Below, piece by piece: positions 41,565 to 50,516 of a DNA stretch of 64,000 bases. Within the stretch, counting starts at the first letter, position 1; every line of letters begins with the position of its first letter. The DNA comes from Pseudomonadota bacterium (lineage in GTDB: Bacteria; Pseudomonadota; Alphaproteobacteria; Azospirillales; Azospirillaceae): positions 62,001 through 126,000 of the forward strand of contig JAFAFA010000105.1 in assembly GCA_023423695.1 (NCBI GenBank), read 5' to 3'. The notes beneath the pieces are model-generated. The model searched no databases. It was not told where the DNA came from and was given only the letters and a program-made list of their open reading frames with translations. The translations under genes were made by a program, and so were the position numbers.

Positions 41565-41882
41565 TCAACCCGCGGGGGGCAGGTTCACCTCGATAAGCAC
41601 CGTGTCCTCGACGAAGTCCACGCTGTGCCAGGCGTCGGGATCGAAACGGATGACCATGCCCGGCCGCAGGTCCACCGGCCCGGCCTCGCAGGTCAGCAGG
41701 ACGCGCCCTTCCACGACCATGACGAACTGTTCATGGGGGTGGCTGTGGCGCGGGGCGGAGGTTCCCGCCTTGACCGCCACATGCTTCAGCGATGCCCCTG
41801 CACCAAGGAACTCGCGCCGCTCCGTTCCTCCGGCCGTATGGGCCGGGAGATCGCTCCATGTGACGACGTCTGCCTTGGGCAT
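41565..41882 (-). CDS. Cupin-domain protein
   Basis: 105 residues, one cupin barrel. The first cupin motif has the metal ligands HSHPHEQF and then EGRVLLTCEAG; the second motif is PGMVIRFDPDAWHSVDF with its His. Small single-domain cupins may be dioxygenases, isomerases or sugar-binding proteins, so the function is open. The start at 41882 (MPKADVV) is chosen; the frame is open to 41993. Confidence 0.85.
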   Translation of the reverse strand: MPKADVVTWSDLPAHTAGGTERREFLGAGASLKHVAVKAGTSAPRHSHPHEQFVMVVEGRVLLTCEAGPVDLRPGMVIRFDPDAWHSVDFVEDTVLIEVNLPPAG

Positions 41883-42201
41883 GCCGGATCCCTTTCCTGC
41901 GGTGGCAACCGGCTGATACGTGCATCCGCACTCTCCGGATCTCCATCCAATCCAGGAGATTTCGGATAGGGTCATGACCGACCGTAAGAACATCCACCTG
42001 AAAAGCAGGGTCCAGCGAACCGGAATTCTTCAGGCCCCTTGATGCGGCGCGGTAGTCCACAGAAGGGCTGAAGTGATTTGGGATGTCGCATTCTGAAGGA
42101 AAGCTTAGCCTCGAAACCAGCTGTTAACGCCTGACCTTCTAAGACGATAGGGTTGGACGCGATGACGTCGGACAATCACCCTTCGGACCGGCGGAGGCAC
42201 C
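41883..42201. other. Divergent intergenic region
   Basis: About 319 bp between the cupin gene (minus) and the hybrid kinase (plus). It should contain both promoters. I see no gene, terminator or clear operator. The last bases (ggagg at 42193-42197) form the Shine-Dalgarno of the kinase. Confidence 0.5.
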
Positions 42202-44790
42202 GTGGACGTTGCAGACACCGACCATCCGCTCCGCACTGCGGGTGCCGTCGAACCGGCCGCCGGGCGCTTCCGATTTTCCGCCTCTATTCCCGGGCTTCTC
42301 GCCGGGCTGGCCGCCTTCGGAGCGCTGGCGGGTCTGGCCGCGACCGGGCAGGCCGCATGGCCGGCGGCCGGCGCCCTCACCCTTGTCGGCGGGCTGGCGC
42401 TGTGGAGCGCCCGGCGGGCCGGAGGGAACGCTGCGGCGCTGGCGCAGTCGGAAGCGCACCTTCGACAGGCGCGCGACGAGCTGGCGGCGATGCGGGTCCG
42501 CGCCCACGATTTCACTGCCGCCTCTCCCGGCTGGTTCTGGGAGACTGGGGCCGACCATCGCTATCTCACCCTGTCCGACCGGCTGGGGACGCTGTTGCGC
42601 TGCGACCCCGTCAGCGTTTTCGGCGAATCGCTGCTCGACCTGGGGGCTCTGGTCGACGACGAGGCGAGTTGGGCCGAGTACCGCGCCGACATCGAGGCGG
42701 GCCGCCCCTTCCGCGACCTGGAGGTGAGCTTCGAGGGGGTGGACGGCCGCAATCTCGTCCTGCGGCTCAGCGCCGTGCCGGTGCGCGACGCCGACGGGCG
42801 CTTTTGCGGCTATCGCGGCTGCGGCATCGACGCAACCGCGGAGACGCTGGCGCTGGTGGAGGCGCGCTTCATGCAGGCGGTGGTGCATGACGCCATCGAC
42901 AGCGTGTCGGAGGGCTTCGTGCTGTTCAGCGCCGACGGGCGGCTGCTGATCTGCAACGAGCAGTACCGCCGCGCCTATCCCACCATCGCCGACCTGCTGA
43001 CCCCCGGCCGCAGCTTTGCCGAGATCCTGCGGGCGGCGGCGGAGCGCGGCGGCTATGAGGGCGAGGGCGACATCGGCAGTTGGGTGGAACAGAGGCTGAC
43101 CCGTCACCTCCAGCATTCCGCCCCGGTGGACGGCCGGCTGTCCGACGGGCGCTGGTATCGCATCAGCGAGCATGCGACTGGCACCGGCGGCGTGGTGAAG
43201 ATCCTGATGGACATCACCGAACTGAAGACTCGGGAGGAGGAGCTGGCCGGTCAGACCGCCCGGCTGAAGCAGACCGTTACCGCGCTGAGGGAAAGCGAGC
43301 TGCGCTATCGGCAGTTGGTGGAGCTGGCGCCCTACGGCATCGTCATCTGGGACCGCAGCGCCATCCGGTTCGCCAACGGTGCCGCCGCCGCGATCCTGGG
43401 CGTCGCCGCCGATGCCCTGGAAGGTCTGTCCCTGGCCGGTTTCCTGGAGGATGGCGACGCGCTGGAGGCGACCTTCGCCATCGCGGCGGAAGGGGAGGAC
43501 CAGCGGCTGGAATGCGACGCCCTGCGCCCGGACGGCGAACGCCGCCGGCTGGAGGTCGGGGCGAGCCCGGCGGTCTTTGGCGGCGGCCCGGCGGTCCTGC
43601 TGGTGCTGAACGACATCACCGACCGCCGGCGGGTGGAGGGCGAGCTGCAACGTGCCCAGAAGATGGAGGCGGTCGGCCGCATGGCCGGCGGCATCGCCCA
43701 CGAATTCAACAACATGCTGACCGCCATCGGCGGCTTCGCCCGGCTGGCGGAGCGCAATCCCGCCGATCCCGACCGCGTCCTGACCTGCGTGCAGGAAATC
43801 GCCAAGGCGTCCGAACGGGCGGCGGCGCTGACCGGCCAGCTGCTGGACTTCTCCCACCGCCGGGTGACGGACGAACGGGAGGTGGTGGCGATCGCGTCGC
43901 TTGTGCGCGACCTGCGCGTCTTCCTGAAGCCCCTGCTGAGCGCCGGCATCGACGTGGCGATCCGGGCCGGGGACGAGGATGCGGTGGAGACCTATGCGCT
44001 GGTCAACCCGGTCACGCTGAACCAGGCGCTGCTGAACCTGGCGCTGAACGGGCGGGACGCCATGCCGGACGGCGGCACCCTGACCATCGCCCTGACGGTG
44101 GAGACGCCCGACGACGCCTTCTTCGCCCGCCACCGCGGTCTGAAGCCCGGCCGCTATGTGGCGATCCGCGTGTCCGACCAGGGCGGCGGCGTTCCGGCGG
44201 CGATCCGCGACCGCATCTGGGAGCCCTTCTTCACCACCAAGGAGCCGGGCAAGGGCACCGGGCTCGGCCTGTGGATGGTCTACGGCACGGCGCAGCAGGC
44301 CGGCGGCGCGGTGGAACTCGAAGGGGAGGAAGGGCGCGGCGCCACCTTCGCCCTGTTCCTGCCGGCGGTCGATCCGCCCGCCCCCGCCGCCGGGCTGGAC
44401 CCGCTGCATGTCGCGGAGGGGGAGGGGGCCGTCATCCTGCTGGTCGATGACGAGGATTCGGTGCGCCGTTACCTCCGCCTCGTTCTGGAGGAGGCCGGCT
44501 GCACGGTGGTGGAGGCATCGGACGGGCAGGAGGCGCTGGACCGCTATGACGAGGCCGGCGGCCTGTTCGACGCGGTGGTCAGCGATGTGTCGATGCCGCG
44601 CATGAACGGGCTGGAGCTTGCCCGTGCCTTGGAGGCGCGCAACCAGCTTCTGCCCATCCTGTTCCTGACCGGCTATGCCTCACGCGAGACGGCGGCAGGG
44701 CTGACGGCCCAGGAGGGACGGCAGATCGTGATGAAGCCGGTGGCGCCGGAGCGGCTGCTCAACGCTCTGCGCGACCTCCTGGCCTTGTGA
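42202..44790 (+). CDS. Hybrid sensor histidine kinase/response regulator with PAS domains
   Basis: 862 residues, GTG start with ggagg 4 bases upstream. Two hydrophobic segments near residues 30-70 anchor the N-terminus. Three PAS-like regions follow (about 100-215, 220-350, 365-475; the middle one has the SVSEGFVLFSADGRLLICNE type). HisKA has its phospho-acceptor at about residue 500 (GGIAHEFNNMLTAIGGFARL, NtrB/FixL-like subtype), HATPase covers about 600-725 (DQGGGVPAAI, then GTGLGLWMVYGTAQQAGG) and a C-terminal receiver about 740-862 has its acceptor at about 795 (SDVSMPRMNG). The stop overlaps a GTG in the following leader; the next gene starts 9 bp later. Confidence 0.9.
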   Translation: MDVADTDHPLRTAGAVEPAAGRFRFSASIPGLLAGLAAFGALAGLAATGQAAWPAAGALTLVGGLALWSARRAGGNAAALAQSEAHLRQARDELAAMRVRAHDFTAASPGWFWETGADHRYLTLSDRLGTLLRCDPVSVFGESLLDLGALVDDEASWAEYRADIEAGRPFRDLEVSFEGVDGRNLVLRLSAVPVRDADGRFCGYRGCGIDATAETLALVEARFMQAVVHDAIDSVSEGFVLFSADGRLLICNEQYRRAYPTIADLLTPGRSFAEILRAAAERGGYEGEGDIGSWVEQRLTRHLQHSAPVDGRLSDGRWYRISEHATGTGGVVKILMDITELKTREEELAGQTARLKQTVTALRESELRYRQLVELAPYGIVIWDRSAIRFANGAAAAILGVAADALEGLSLAGFLEDGDALEATFAIAAEGEDQRLECDALRPDGERRRLEVGASPAVFGGGPAVLLVLNDITDRRRVEGELQRAQKMEAVGRMAGGIAHEFNNMLTAIGGFARLAERNPADPDRVLTCVQEIAKASERAAALTGQLLDFSHRRVTDEREVVAIASLVRDLRVFLKPLLSAGIDVAIRAGDEDAVETYALVNPVTLNQALLNLALNGRDAMPDGGTLTIALTVETPDDAFFARHRGLKPGRYVAIRVSDQGGGVPAAIRDRIWEPFFTTKEPGKGTGLGLWMVYGTAQQAGGAVELEGEEGRGATFALFLPAVDPPAPAAGLDPLHVAEGEGAVILLVDDEDSVRRYLRLVLEEAGCTVVEASDGQEALDRYDEAGGLFDAVVSDVSMPRMNGLELARALEARNQLLPILFLTGYASRETAAGLTAQEGRQIVMKPVAPERLLNALRDLLAL

Positions 44791-44798
44791 GGACGGTG

Positions 44799-46706
44799 AT
44801 GGAGCCCCCCCGCCACGACGACCGCACCGACCCGACCCCTCCCGCCGCGCCGGACGAGGCTGACGGGTCCGCCACTGCCGTTTGCCGGGAGCCTGCGGAT
44901 TTCTACGCGCCCGCCGGGCGGGACGGCGTCGGCCGCTTCTGCCGCCGCTTCCTCGACGAGAATGCGCTGACGGCGACGGAACTGCTCCACCACCCGCGTC
45001 ATCAGGTTTCCCTGTCCAACACCGCCACCTTCGTCGCCATCCTGACCCAGGCGGAGCGGGCGATGGAGAGGCCCGGCGGCCAGAAGGGTGCGCTGACCCC
45101 GCTGGTCAACGAGATTGCCCGCTTGACGCGGGAAAGGCTGAAGGAGAATCCACCACCCGATTTCCTGCCCGACGCCTATCCCGGCACGGCGGCGGAGCTT
45201 CTGTCCAACAGCGGTTTCCTCGGCCGTTTCCTGCTCGACGCCGCCATCACCCAGCACATCGCCGCCGGACGCAGCTTTGCGGAGAAGGCGGAATCCCTGC
45301 TGGAACTGGCCGCGACCACCGAGCATCCCGACGCGCTGGTTCCGCTGGAACGGCTGCTGGGTGAGATCGTCCTGAGCGATTCCGGCACCGCCTCCTGCGC
45401 GCGCGATGCCCCCTTCGTCACGCTGATCGACCTGATCGTGACCTTGATCGCCGCCGACCGGCCGATGCCGGACGACGCGCCGCCCGTCTTCCGCCGGCTG
45501 GACGCGCTGATGCGGCGGGTGCCGATGCCGACCCTGCGAGAATCGCTGACCGCCGCCTTCCGCCGCGAGATGGCCAAGTCCGCCTGCTTCACCATCGCCA
45601 GTGCCGGCGACATGTTCGGGATCGAGGCGGTGCAGCGCGAGATCCTGGCGTTGAGCGACCTGTCCGCCCGCCTGCGCGACCGCGAGGGCAATTACGCCGG
45701 CGGCGCGCGGACCGAGGCGGCGCTGCAGCGGCGCACCGCCCTGCTGGTCAACGAGGACACGGTCCCCGAGATCACGCGCGGCCGCAACTTCATGCAGAAG
45801 CTGCGCATCCTGTTCGTCTTGCAGAAGATGCCGCTGTCGCCCACCGCTGCCAAGGCGGTCACCGATTACCTGAAAAGCTTTTTCGACAGCCGCGACTTCG
45901 CCGGCCGGCTGCTGGATTGCTGGAAGGACCGCAACGAGAAGCTGAAGGGGCTGGCGGAGGTCCAGCGCATGGTGCAGTCCAGCGCCTTCCCGGAGGAGGA
46001 GCGCGAGTATCTGGCCGGCCAGATCGACGATATCCAGAACGCTTTCCTGCGCACCCAGCGCGTGCTGGCGCCGCTGATCCAGGCGAAGGACGACCCGCCG
46101 GCCGACACGGTGCTGGACATCGTCCGTCTGGCGGGGGAGGGGGCCTTCTGCAGCGGCAAGAGCCGGCTGGCGGTTGCCCGCGTCCTCTATCGCCACTGCC
46201 ACCGGCCGCGCTTCGTCCGCCATGTGCTGCTGAACGCGCCGGGCCCGAAGGAGCGGGCGGCGCGGGCCGGCTGGCTGCGTCAGTCTCTGGCGATGGTCGG
46301 CGTGCCCTTCCTCGATCTCGCCGCACAGCGGGTGCTGGTGGTCGATGACGAGGACGGGCCGCGTGCCTTCGTCACCTCGGTGCTTCGGGAACTTGGCATC
46401 GGGCAGGTCGACACCGCCGTCGATGGTCAGGACGCGCTGCAGCGCTTCCAGGCGGACGGGGCCGCCTATGACTTGATCGTCTGCGACTGGATGATGCCGC
46501 GGCTGAGCGGGCTGGACCTGTTGAAGCATGTGCGCGAGACGCGCAGCGACCTGCCGTTCCTGATGGTCACCGCTCTCGCCACGCTGGAAGCGGTGAAGAA
46601 AGCGCTGGCCCATCAGGTCAGCGGCTACATCGCCAAGCCCTTCACGCCGGACCAGTTGGAGGAGAAGGTCTTCCTGGTCCTGGCGCAGAAGGGGATCGGG
46701 GAGTAG
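44799..46706 (+). CDS. Receiver-domain protein with long unrecognised N-terminal region
   Basis: 635 residues. The C-terminal receiver (about 510-630) has VLVVDDEDG, acceptor Asp in LIVCDWMMPRLSG, VTALAT and KPFTPDQLEE. The N-terminal 500 residues are helical, mostly soluble, with repeated Leu/Ala/Glu helices (FVAILTQAERAM, then NEIARLTRERLKE, then AGQIDDIQNAFLRTQ), and match no family I know. There is no catalytic or DNA-binding motif. The start at 44799 has gagga at 5 bases; a GTG at 44787 is also in frame and overlaps the kinase stop. Coupling to the hybrid kinase suggests it receives its phosphate. It converges with the RcnB-like gene. Confidence 0.75.
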   Translation: MEPPRHDDRTDPTPPAAPDEADGSATAVCREPADFYAPAGRDGVGRFCRRFLDENALTATELLHHPRHQVSLSNTATFVAILTQAERAMERPGGQKGALTPLVNEIARLTRERLKENPPPDFLPDAYPGTAAELLSNSGFLGRFLLDAAITQHIAAGRSFAEKAESLLELAATTEHPDALVPLERLLGEIVLSDSGTASCARDAPFVTLIDLIVTLIAADRPMPDDAPPVFRRLDALMRRVPMPTLRESLTAAFRREMAKSACFTIASAGDMFGIEAVQREILALSDLSARLRDREGNYAGGARTEAALQRRTALLVNEDTVPEITRGRNFMQKLRILFVLQKMPLSPTAAKAVTDYLKSFFDSRDFAGRLLDCWKDRNEKLKGLAEVQRMVQSSAFPEEEREYLAGQIDDIQNAFLRTQRVLAPLIQAKDDPPADTVLDIVRLAGEGAFCSGKSRLAVARVLYRHCHRPRFVRHVLLNAPGPKERAARAGWLRQSLAMVGVPFLDLAAQRVLVVDDEDGPRAFVTSVLRELGIGQVDTAVDGQDALQRFQADGAAYDLIVCDWMMPRLSGLDLLKHVRETRSDLPFLMVTALATLEAVKKALAHQVSGYIAKPFTPDQLEEKVFLVLAQKGIGE

Positions 46707-46714
46707 GGGGCCGG

Positions 46715-47119
46715 TCAGCGGAAGAGGCCGGGCATGATCCTCACGATGATGCCGGTGGTGGAGGCGACCAGCACGGCGTCGGAGCCGACGCGGACCCAAC
46801 GATGGCCGGGCGGCGGCCGGTGCAGATGGTGGGTGGCGGGCTTGGCGATGACATGGCGCGACGCACGCCATTCCTGCGGCAGCCGTTGGCCGGCCCGCCA
46901 GCCGCGGCTGTCCGGCGGGCCAAGGCGGTGGGTCGCCACAGGGCCGCGGGGTTCCTTCCATCGGCCCTGGTCACGCTGGTCCCAGCCCTGATGCTGGGCT
47001 GAGTGACGATCGTCCGGACCGGGCTGCCATCCCCGGGCAAAGGCGGGAGTGCCGGTCGCGGCAGTGACGACGAGGACTGCGGCGGCCATGGCGAGCAGGG
47101 TCTTCTTCATGCTGTCCAT
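46715..47119 (-). CDS. RcnB-family periplasmic protein
   Basis: 134 residues. A signal peptide (residues about 4-27, ending GTPAFA) is followed by a His/Arg/Gln-rich low-complexity stretch and the RcnB-type C-terminal motif RVGSDAVLVASTTGIIVRIM. RcnB in E. coli helps nickel and cobalt homeostasis; the His-rich part fits metal contact, but this is inferred. The start at 47119 has ggaagg at proper spacing; 47110 is an alternative. Confidence 0.8.
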   Translation of the reverse strand: MDSMKKTLLAMAAAVLVVTAATGTPAFARGWQPGPDDRHSAQHQGWDQRDQGRWKEPRGPVATHRLGPPDSRGWRAGQRLPQEWRASRHVIAKPATHHLHRPPPGHRWVRVGSDAVLVASTTGIIVRIMPGLFR

Positions 47120-47302
47120 CCTTTTCCTTCCGGTGCCGGCCGGTCTTGCCGGGGCATCCGTGGCGGTCAGGATGGCGCGCCTTCGTTGCGGGGCTGTGTC
47201 CGCCCGCCGGCGATTCGGTAACAGAGTGTATCCGGCTCCAGTGGGGACGAAAGCCCACCCCCGTCTGTTGTGATGCAAAGACCCTATGGAAGGAGCCGTC
47301 CC

Positions 47303-47485
47303 ATGGCAGACCAGACAGCGAACGAGGGCAACGCCCTGTCCAACGAGCCCGACCGCGACATCGCCGACCCGCTCGAAGCGGCGAAGGCCGTGTCGGACAC
47401 CGGCAAGCCGATCACCCCCGACACCGAATCGGCCAAGCACATCGACCGCCCGGCTGAGAAGGGCAAGGCAGGGAAGAAGAAGTGA
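47303..47485 (+). CDS. Small hypothetical protein (60 aa)
   Basis: 60 residues, hydrophilic and probably disordered, with an acidic first half and a Lys-rich tail (EKGKAGKKK). It has a good Shine-Dalgarno (aaggag) and a normal start. Composition resembles small stress or nucleic-acid-associated proteins, but I recognise no family. Confidence 0.55.
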   Translation: MADQTANEGNALSNEPDRDIADPLEAAKAVSDTGKPITPDTESAKHIDRPAEKGKAGKKK

Positions 47486-47509
47486 AAGGCGGAGGCGCTT
47501 GCGGAATGC

Positions 47510-47695
47510 TCAGCGCAGTTCCAGACCCGCCTGTTTGAAGGCGCGGGCGAGGGCATCGACGATGGCCGGATCGACCTCGCCCGTTCCGTAATCGAGATTC
47601 ATCACGGCGTACCACGGCACACCGGCCTTGTTCGCCAGCATCCGTGTCGACCAGCCAAGGCGCAGGCGTGCCTCTTGGCACTGCGTCCCGGTCAT
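47510..47695 (-). CDS. Small helix-turn-helix protein (Cro/CI-like)
   Basis: 61 residues, consisting essentially of one Cro/CI-type helix-turn-helix: QCQEARLRLGWSTRMLANKA, then GVPWYAVMNLDYGTGEVD, then a C-terminal helix DALARAFKQAGLELR. Length and layout match small regulators such as antitoxin-like repressors, but no toxin partner gene is adjacent. The start at 47695 follows gtggag with a long spacer; the frame extends to 47965 in AT-richer DNA that does not look coding. Confidence 0.65.
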   Translation of the reverse strand: MTGTQCQEARLRLGWSTRMLANKAGVPWYAVMNLDYGTGEVDPAIVDALARAFKQAGLELR

Positions 47696-48003
47696 GATGC
47701 GTCGACTCCACACGTTAGCGTTCGCCTTCCATGTCCCGGCCCTTGGCGGATAATGGCAGTCCGCCTCGGACCGATGGCCAGCGATAATAATGCTGTAAAT
47801 GGTCAGGCTTGTCATGTGTCGGTTTGTTGCAAAGCGGAACGCTCTGCTTTGCCGGATTGTCATGGAAGACGAGCGGCAGACATCCGGCATAAACACCCAA
47901 AGTTCACAGGGCAATCGATTTGACCGTGTGATTATTGGGGACTTTGCCGGGGCGGAATCCGGCAAGGGAGTTCCGGCGCACCCCTCTCCGCCAAAGGTAG
48001 TGG
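47696..48003. other. Intergenic region, moderately AT-rich, with an inverted repeat
   Basis: 308 bp between the small helix-turn-helix gene and the RsbW-like gene, both on the minus strand. It contains gcaaagc (47829-47835) and gctttgc (47846-47852), 7-base arms with a 10-base spacer. No gene is supported. Confidence 0.5.
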
Positions 48004-48447
48004 TCAGCCGAAGCTCTTGGCGAGCAGGACCAGATTGTGGCTGCCGTTCCGCCGGTAGCTGGCGCGGTCCATCGTCTTCTTGACTAGGAAGACGCCGAGG
48101 CCGCCGACGCGGCGGTCGTCGACATCGCTGGTCAGGTCCGGCGGCGGGGCGTCGGCGAAGGGATCGAAGGCGGCGGCGTCGTCCTCCACCTCCGCCCGCA
48201 ACTCGGTGCCGTCGGCCTCCATCCGCACCCGAATCTCGTGCGCGTCGGCATCGCCATAGCCGTAGGAAACGGTGTTGGTGATCAGCTCGTCGAAGCAGAG
48301 ATTGAACTTGAAGGCAAGGTCGGGCGGCAGCCGGTTGCGTTCGATGAACTCCTCCACCGCCTCGGCCAGCCGTCCCAGTTCGGACAGGTCGTTGCGCAGG
48401 ACCATGTCCAGACGGTTCGCCACGGCACCGTCAATCCGCTCATCCAT
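48004..48447 (-). CDS. RsbW-like ATP-binding protein (anti-sigma kinase family)
   Basis: 147 residues, a single HATPase_c_2 domain. The N box is FNLCFDELITNTVSYGYGD and the glycine lid is VGGLGVFLVKKTMD. Such proteins bind and sometimes phosphorylate anti-sigma-factor antagonists. It has gggag before the ATG at 48447 and lies 59 bp downstream of the Ser/Thr kinase, on the same strand, at the end of the T6SS cluster. No STAS-domain antagonist is visible. It may regulate the cluster. Confidence 0.8.
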   Translation of the reverse strand: MDERIDGAVANRLDMVLRNDLSELGRLAEAVEEFIERNRLPPDLAFKFNLCFDELITNTVSYGYGDADAHEIRVRMEADGTELRAEVEDDAAAFDPFADAPPPDLTSDVDDRRVGGLGVFLVKKTMDRASYRRNGSHNLVLLAKSFG

Positions 48448-48506
48448 GCGCCGATCTCCCTTGCCCGTTGGTCCGGTTATCGCATTTCCGCGTCACGGAA
48501 AGCGCG

Positions 48507-50516
48507 TCAGGCTGCCGCGCCGGCGACCGCCCAGCGGCGTAGCGCCGTCACGGCGATCCGCTCCACCTCGCTCCAGCCCAGCCCGCTCGCCATCTCGGCC
48601 AGCGCCACCAGCCGGGCGCGGGCGCCGGTGTCGCCCACTGGCGCGTTGCCGAGATCGGCCGTCAGCCCGGCGACGAGGCCGTAGAGCATGGTCGACAGGC
48701 TGTGCATCAGCGGCGCGCAATCCGGCGCGGTCAGGCGGGTGGCGAACAGGTAGAGCTGGCCGACGCCGCGCAGGCGGGCGCTGAAGCTCTCGGGCGTGCC
48801 GGCTCCGGTCGCGACCTCGCCGCGCAGTTCCTCCACTGACAGGGTGGCGAATCGGCCGGCGGCGGCGATGAACTCCGCCACCGCATCCTGTGGCAGGCCG
48901 CCGGTGGCCTGACCGCCGGTCTCGAACAGGCGCTGGGCCATCACGATCAGCTCCTCGATGTTGGCGAGGATGATGGCGACGCCGAAGCGGGCCAGCCCGT
49001 CATTGCCGTCGGTGCAGGCGCGCAGGATCTGCGTCACCTTGCGGATGACCTGCACGGCGAACATCAGCATGGCGCTGCGGCTCTGCGCCAGTTCGGCCTC
49101 CGTCCCCAACTCTTCCAGGGCGTGCTGAAGGATTTCCAGCCGCAGGAAGTCGAGCGACAGCATCTGGATGTCCGGGTTGTCACCGTCCATCAACACCCGG
49201 TTCAGCTCGCCGGAATAGAGGAAGAAGCGGCCGGACAGGTCGAAGGCGATGCGCGCCGCCGACATCCTCGCCCGGTCGGCGGCCGGTGTTCCGGCCAGCG
49301 CACGGCTCATCGCGGCGAACAGTCGGACCAGCGGCATCCAGTCGCGCCGCTGGCTCGCCGGGGCGGCGCGCGGTGCCGGCGTGGCCGCAACGATCAGCTC
49401 GGTCAGCGGCTCGATCCCGGCGCCGAGCAGCACCGACTGCCAGCGCTGGGCGTCGCCGCCGGAACCCGCCTGCCACTCCGCCAGCAGGTCGAGCAGCTCG
49501 GTCAGCTTGCGGGCATCGATCGGCTGGCCGGGGATGGCGCGCAAGGCCGTCTCCAGCGCCGCGGCCAAGGCGTCGCGGTCGCGCGCCGGGGCGGCGGCGG
49601 CCGGAAGCTCGGCGTTGAACAGGGTCAATTCGGCGGCCGGGGCCGATGCCCGCATGGTGCCGGCGACGGCCAGCGCGTGGCGCAGCGACTCGGCGAACTC
49701 CGCGGCGCTGGCATAGCGGTCGGCCGGCGCCTTCGCCAGCGCCTTCAGGATCACCGTGTCGAAGGGCGGCGGCAGCTCCGGATTGCCGTGAGAGGGCGGC
49801 GGTGGCTCGACGAACAGGATCTGCTGCATCACGGTGGCGACGGAGCCGGAGAAAGGCCGCCGCTGCGCCAGCAGGTAATAGAGCACCACCCCGGCGGAGA
49901 ACAGGTCGCTGCGCGCGTCGGCCTTCTCGCCGCGCAGAACCTCCGGCGCCATGTAGGCGGGGGTGCCCAGCAGGTCGCCGGCTTGGGTGAGGTCGGAGGA
50001 TGAGATCTGCGCGATGCCGAAATCCGCCAACTTCGGCGTCAGGTCGGCTTCCACCACAATGTTGGCCGGCTTGATGTCGCGGTGGATGATGTTGCGGGCA
50101 TGCGCGAAGGCCAGCGCGTCCAGCACCGCCGCCATCAGCGCGCCGCCCTGCTGGGTGGACAGCGGGGTGTCGGCCTCCAGATAGTGCTTCAGCTCCTTGC
50201 CCTGGATCAGCTCCATGGCGAGGTAGGGCGCGCCGCCATGGGCGGCGTCCAGCATGCCGTAGTCGTGCACCCGCACGATGTTGCGGTGGTCGAGCTTCAG
50301 CCCGATCTCCGCCTCGCGCCCGAAGCGGGCGAGCACGGCGTTGCGCTCCGCCGCCGCCAGAAGTTCGCCGCGCAGCAGCTTCAGCGCCACCGGCTGCCCG
50401 GTCCGCCCATCGGTCGCGCGGTAGACCACGCTCATCGCGCCCTGGCCCAGCACGCCCTCGACCCGGTAGGGGCCGATGGGACCGGGAAGCACGCCGCCTA
50501 CAGAGCCGTCGGGCAT
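48507..50516 (-). CDS. Hanks-type Ser/Thr protein kinase, T6SS-associated
   Basis: 669 residues. The kinase domain (about 18-285) is complete: glycine loop LGQGAMSVVY, Lys46 in VALKLL, catalytic HRDIKPAN (145-152), DFG (165-167) and AYMAPEVL. The C-terminal half (about 310-669) is helical, without membrane segments, and matches no domain I know; it is not the von Willebrand domain of PpkA nor a PASTA repeat. PpkA-like kinases switch T6SS on by phosphorylating Fha. No Fha or PppA phosphatase is in the window. Its start at 50516 overlaps the tssM end by 19 bp, so it is part of the T6SS operon. The longer frame upstream shadows tssM. Confidence 0.85.
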   Translation of the reverse strand: MPDGSVGGVLPGPIGPYRVEGVLGQGAMSVVYRATDGRTGQPVALKLLRGELLAAAERNAVLARFGREAEIGLKLDHRNIVRVHDYGMLDAAHGGAPYLAMELIQGKELKHYLEADTPLSTQQGGALMAAVLDALAFAHARNIIHRDIKPANIVVEADLTPKLADFGIAQISSSDLTQAGDLLGTPAYMAPEVLRGEKADARSDLFSAGVVLYYLLAQRRPFSGSVATVMQQILFVEPPPPSHGNPELPPPFDTVILKALAKAPADRYASAAEFAESLRHALAVAGTMRASAPAAELTLFNAELPAAAAPARDRDALAAALETALRAIPGQPIDARKLTELLDLLAEWQAGSGGDAQRWQSVLLGAGIEPLTELIVAATPAPRAAPASQRRDWMPLVRLFAAMSRALAGTPAADRARMSAARIAFDLSGRFFLYSGELNRVLMDGDNPDIQMLSLDFLRLEILQHALEELGTEAELAQSRSAMLMFAVQVIRKVTQILRACTDGNDGLARFGVAIILANIEELIVMAQRLFETGGQATGGLPQDAVAEFIAAAGRFATLSVEELRGEVATGAGTPESFSARLRGVGQLYLFATRLTAPDCAPLMHSLSTMLYGLVAGLTADLGNAPVGDTGARARLVALAEMASGLGWSEVERIAVTALRRWAVAGAAA

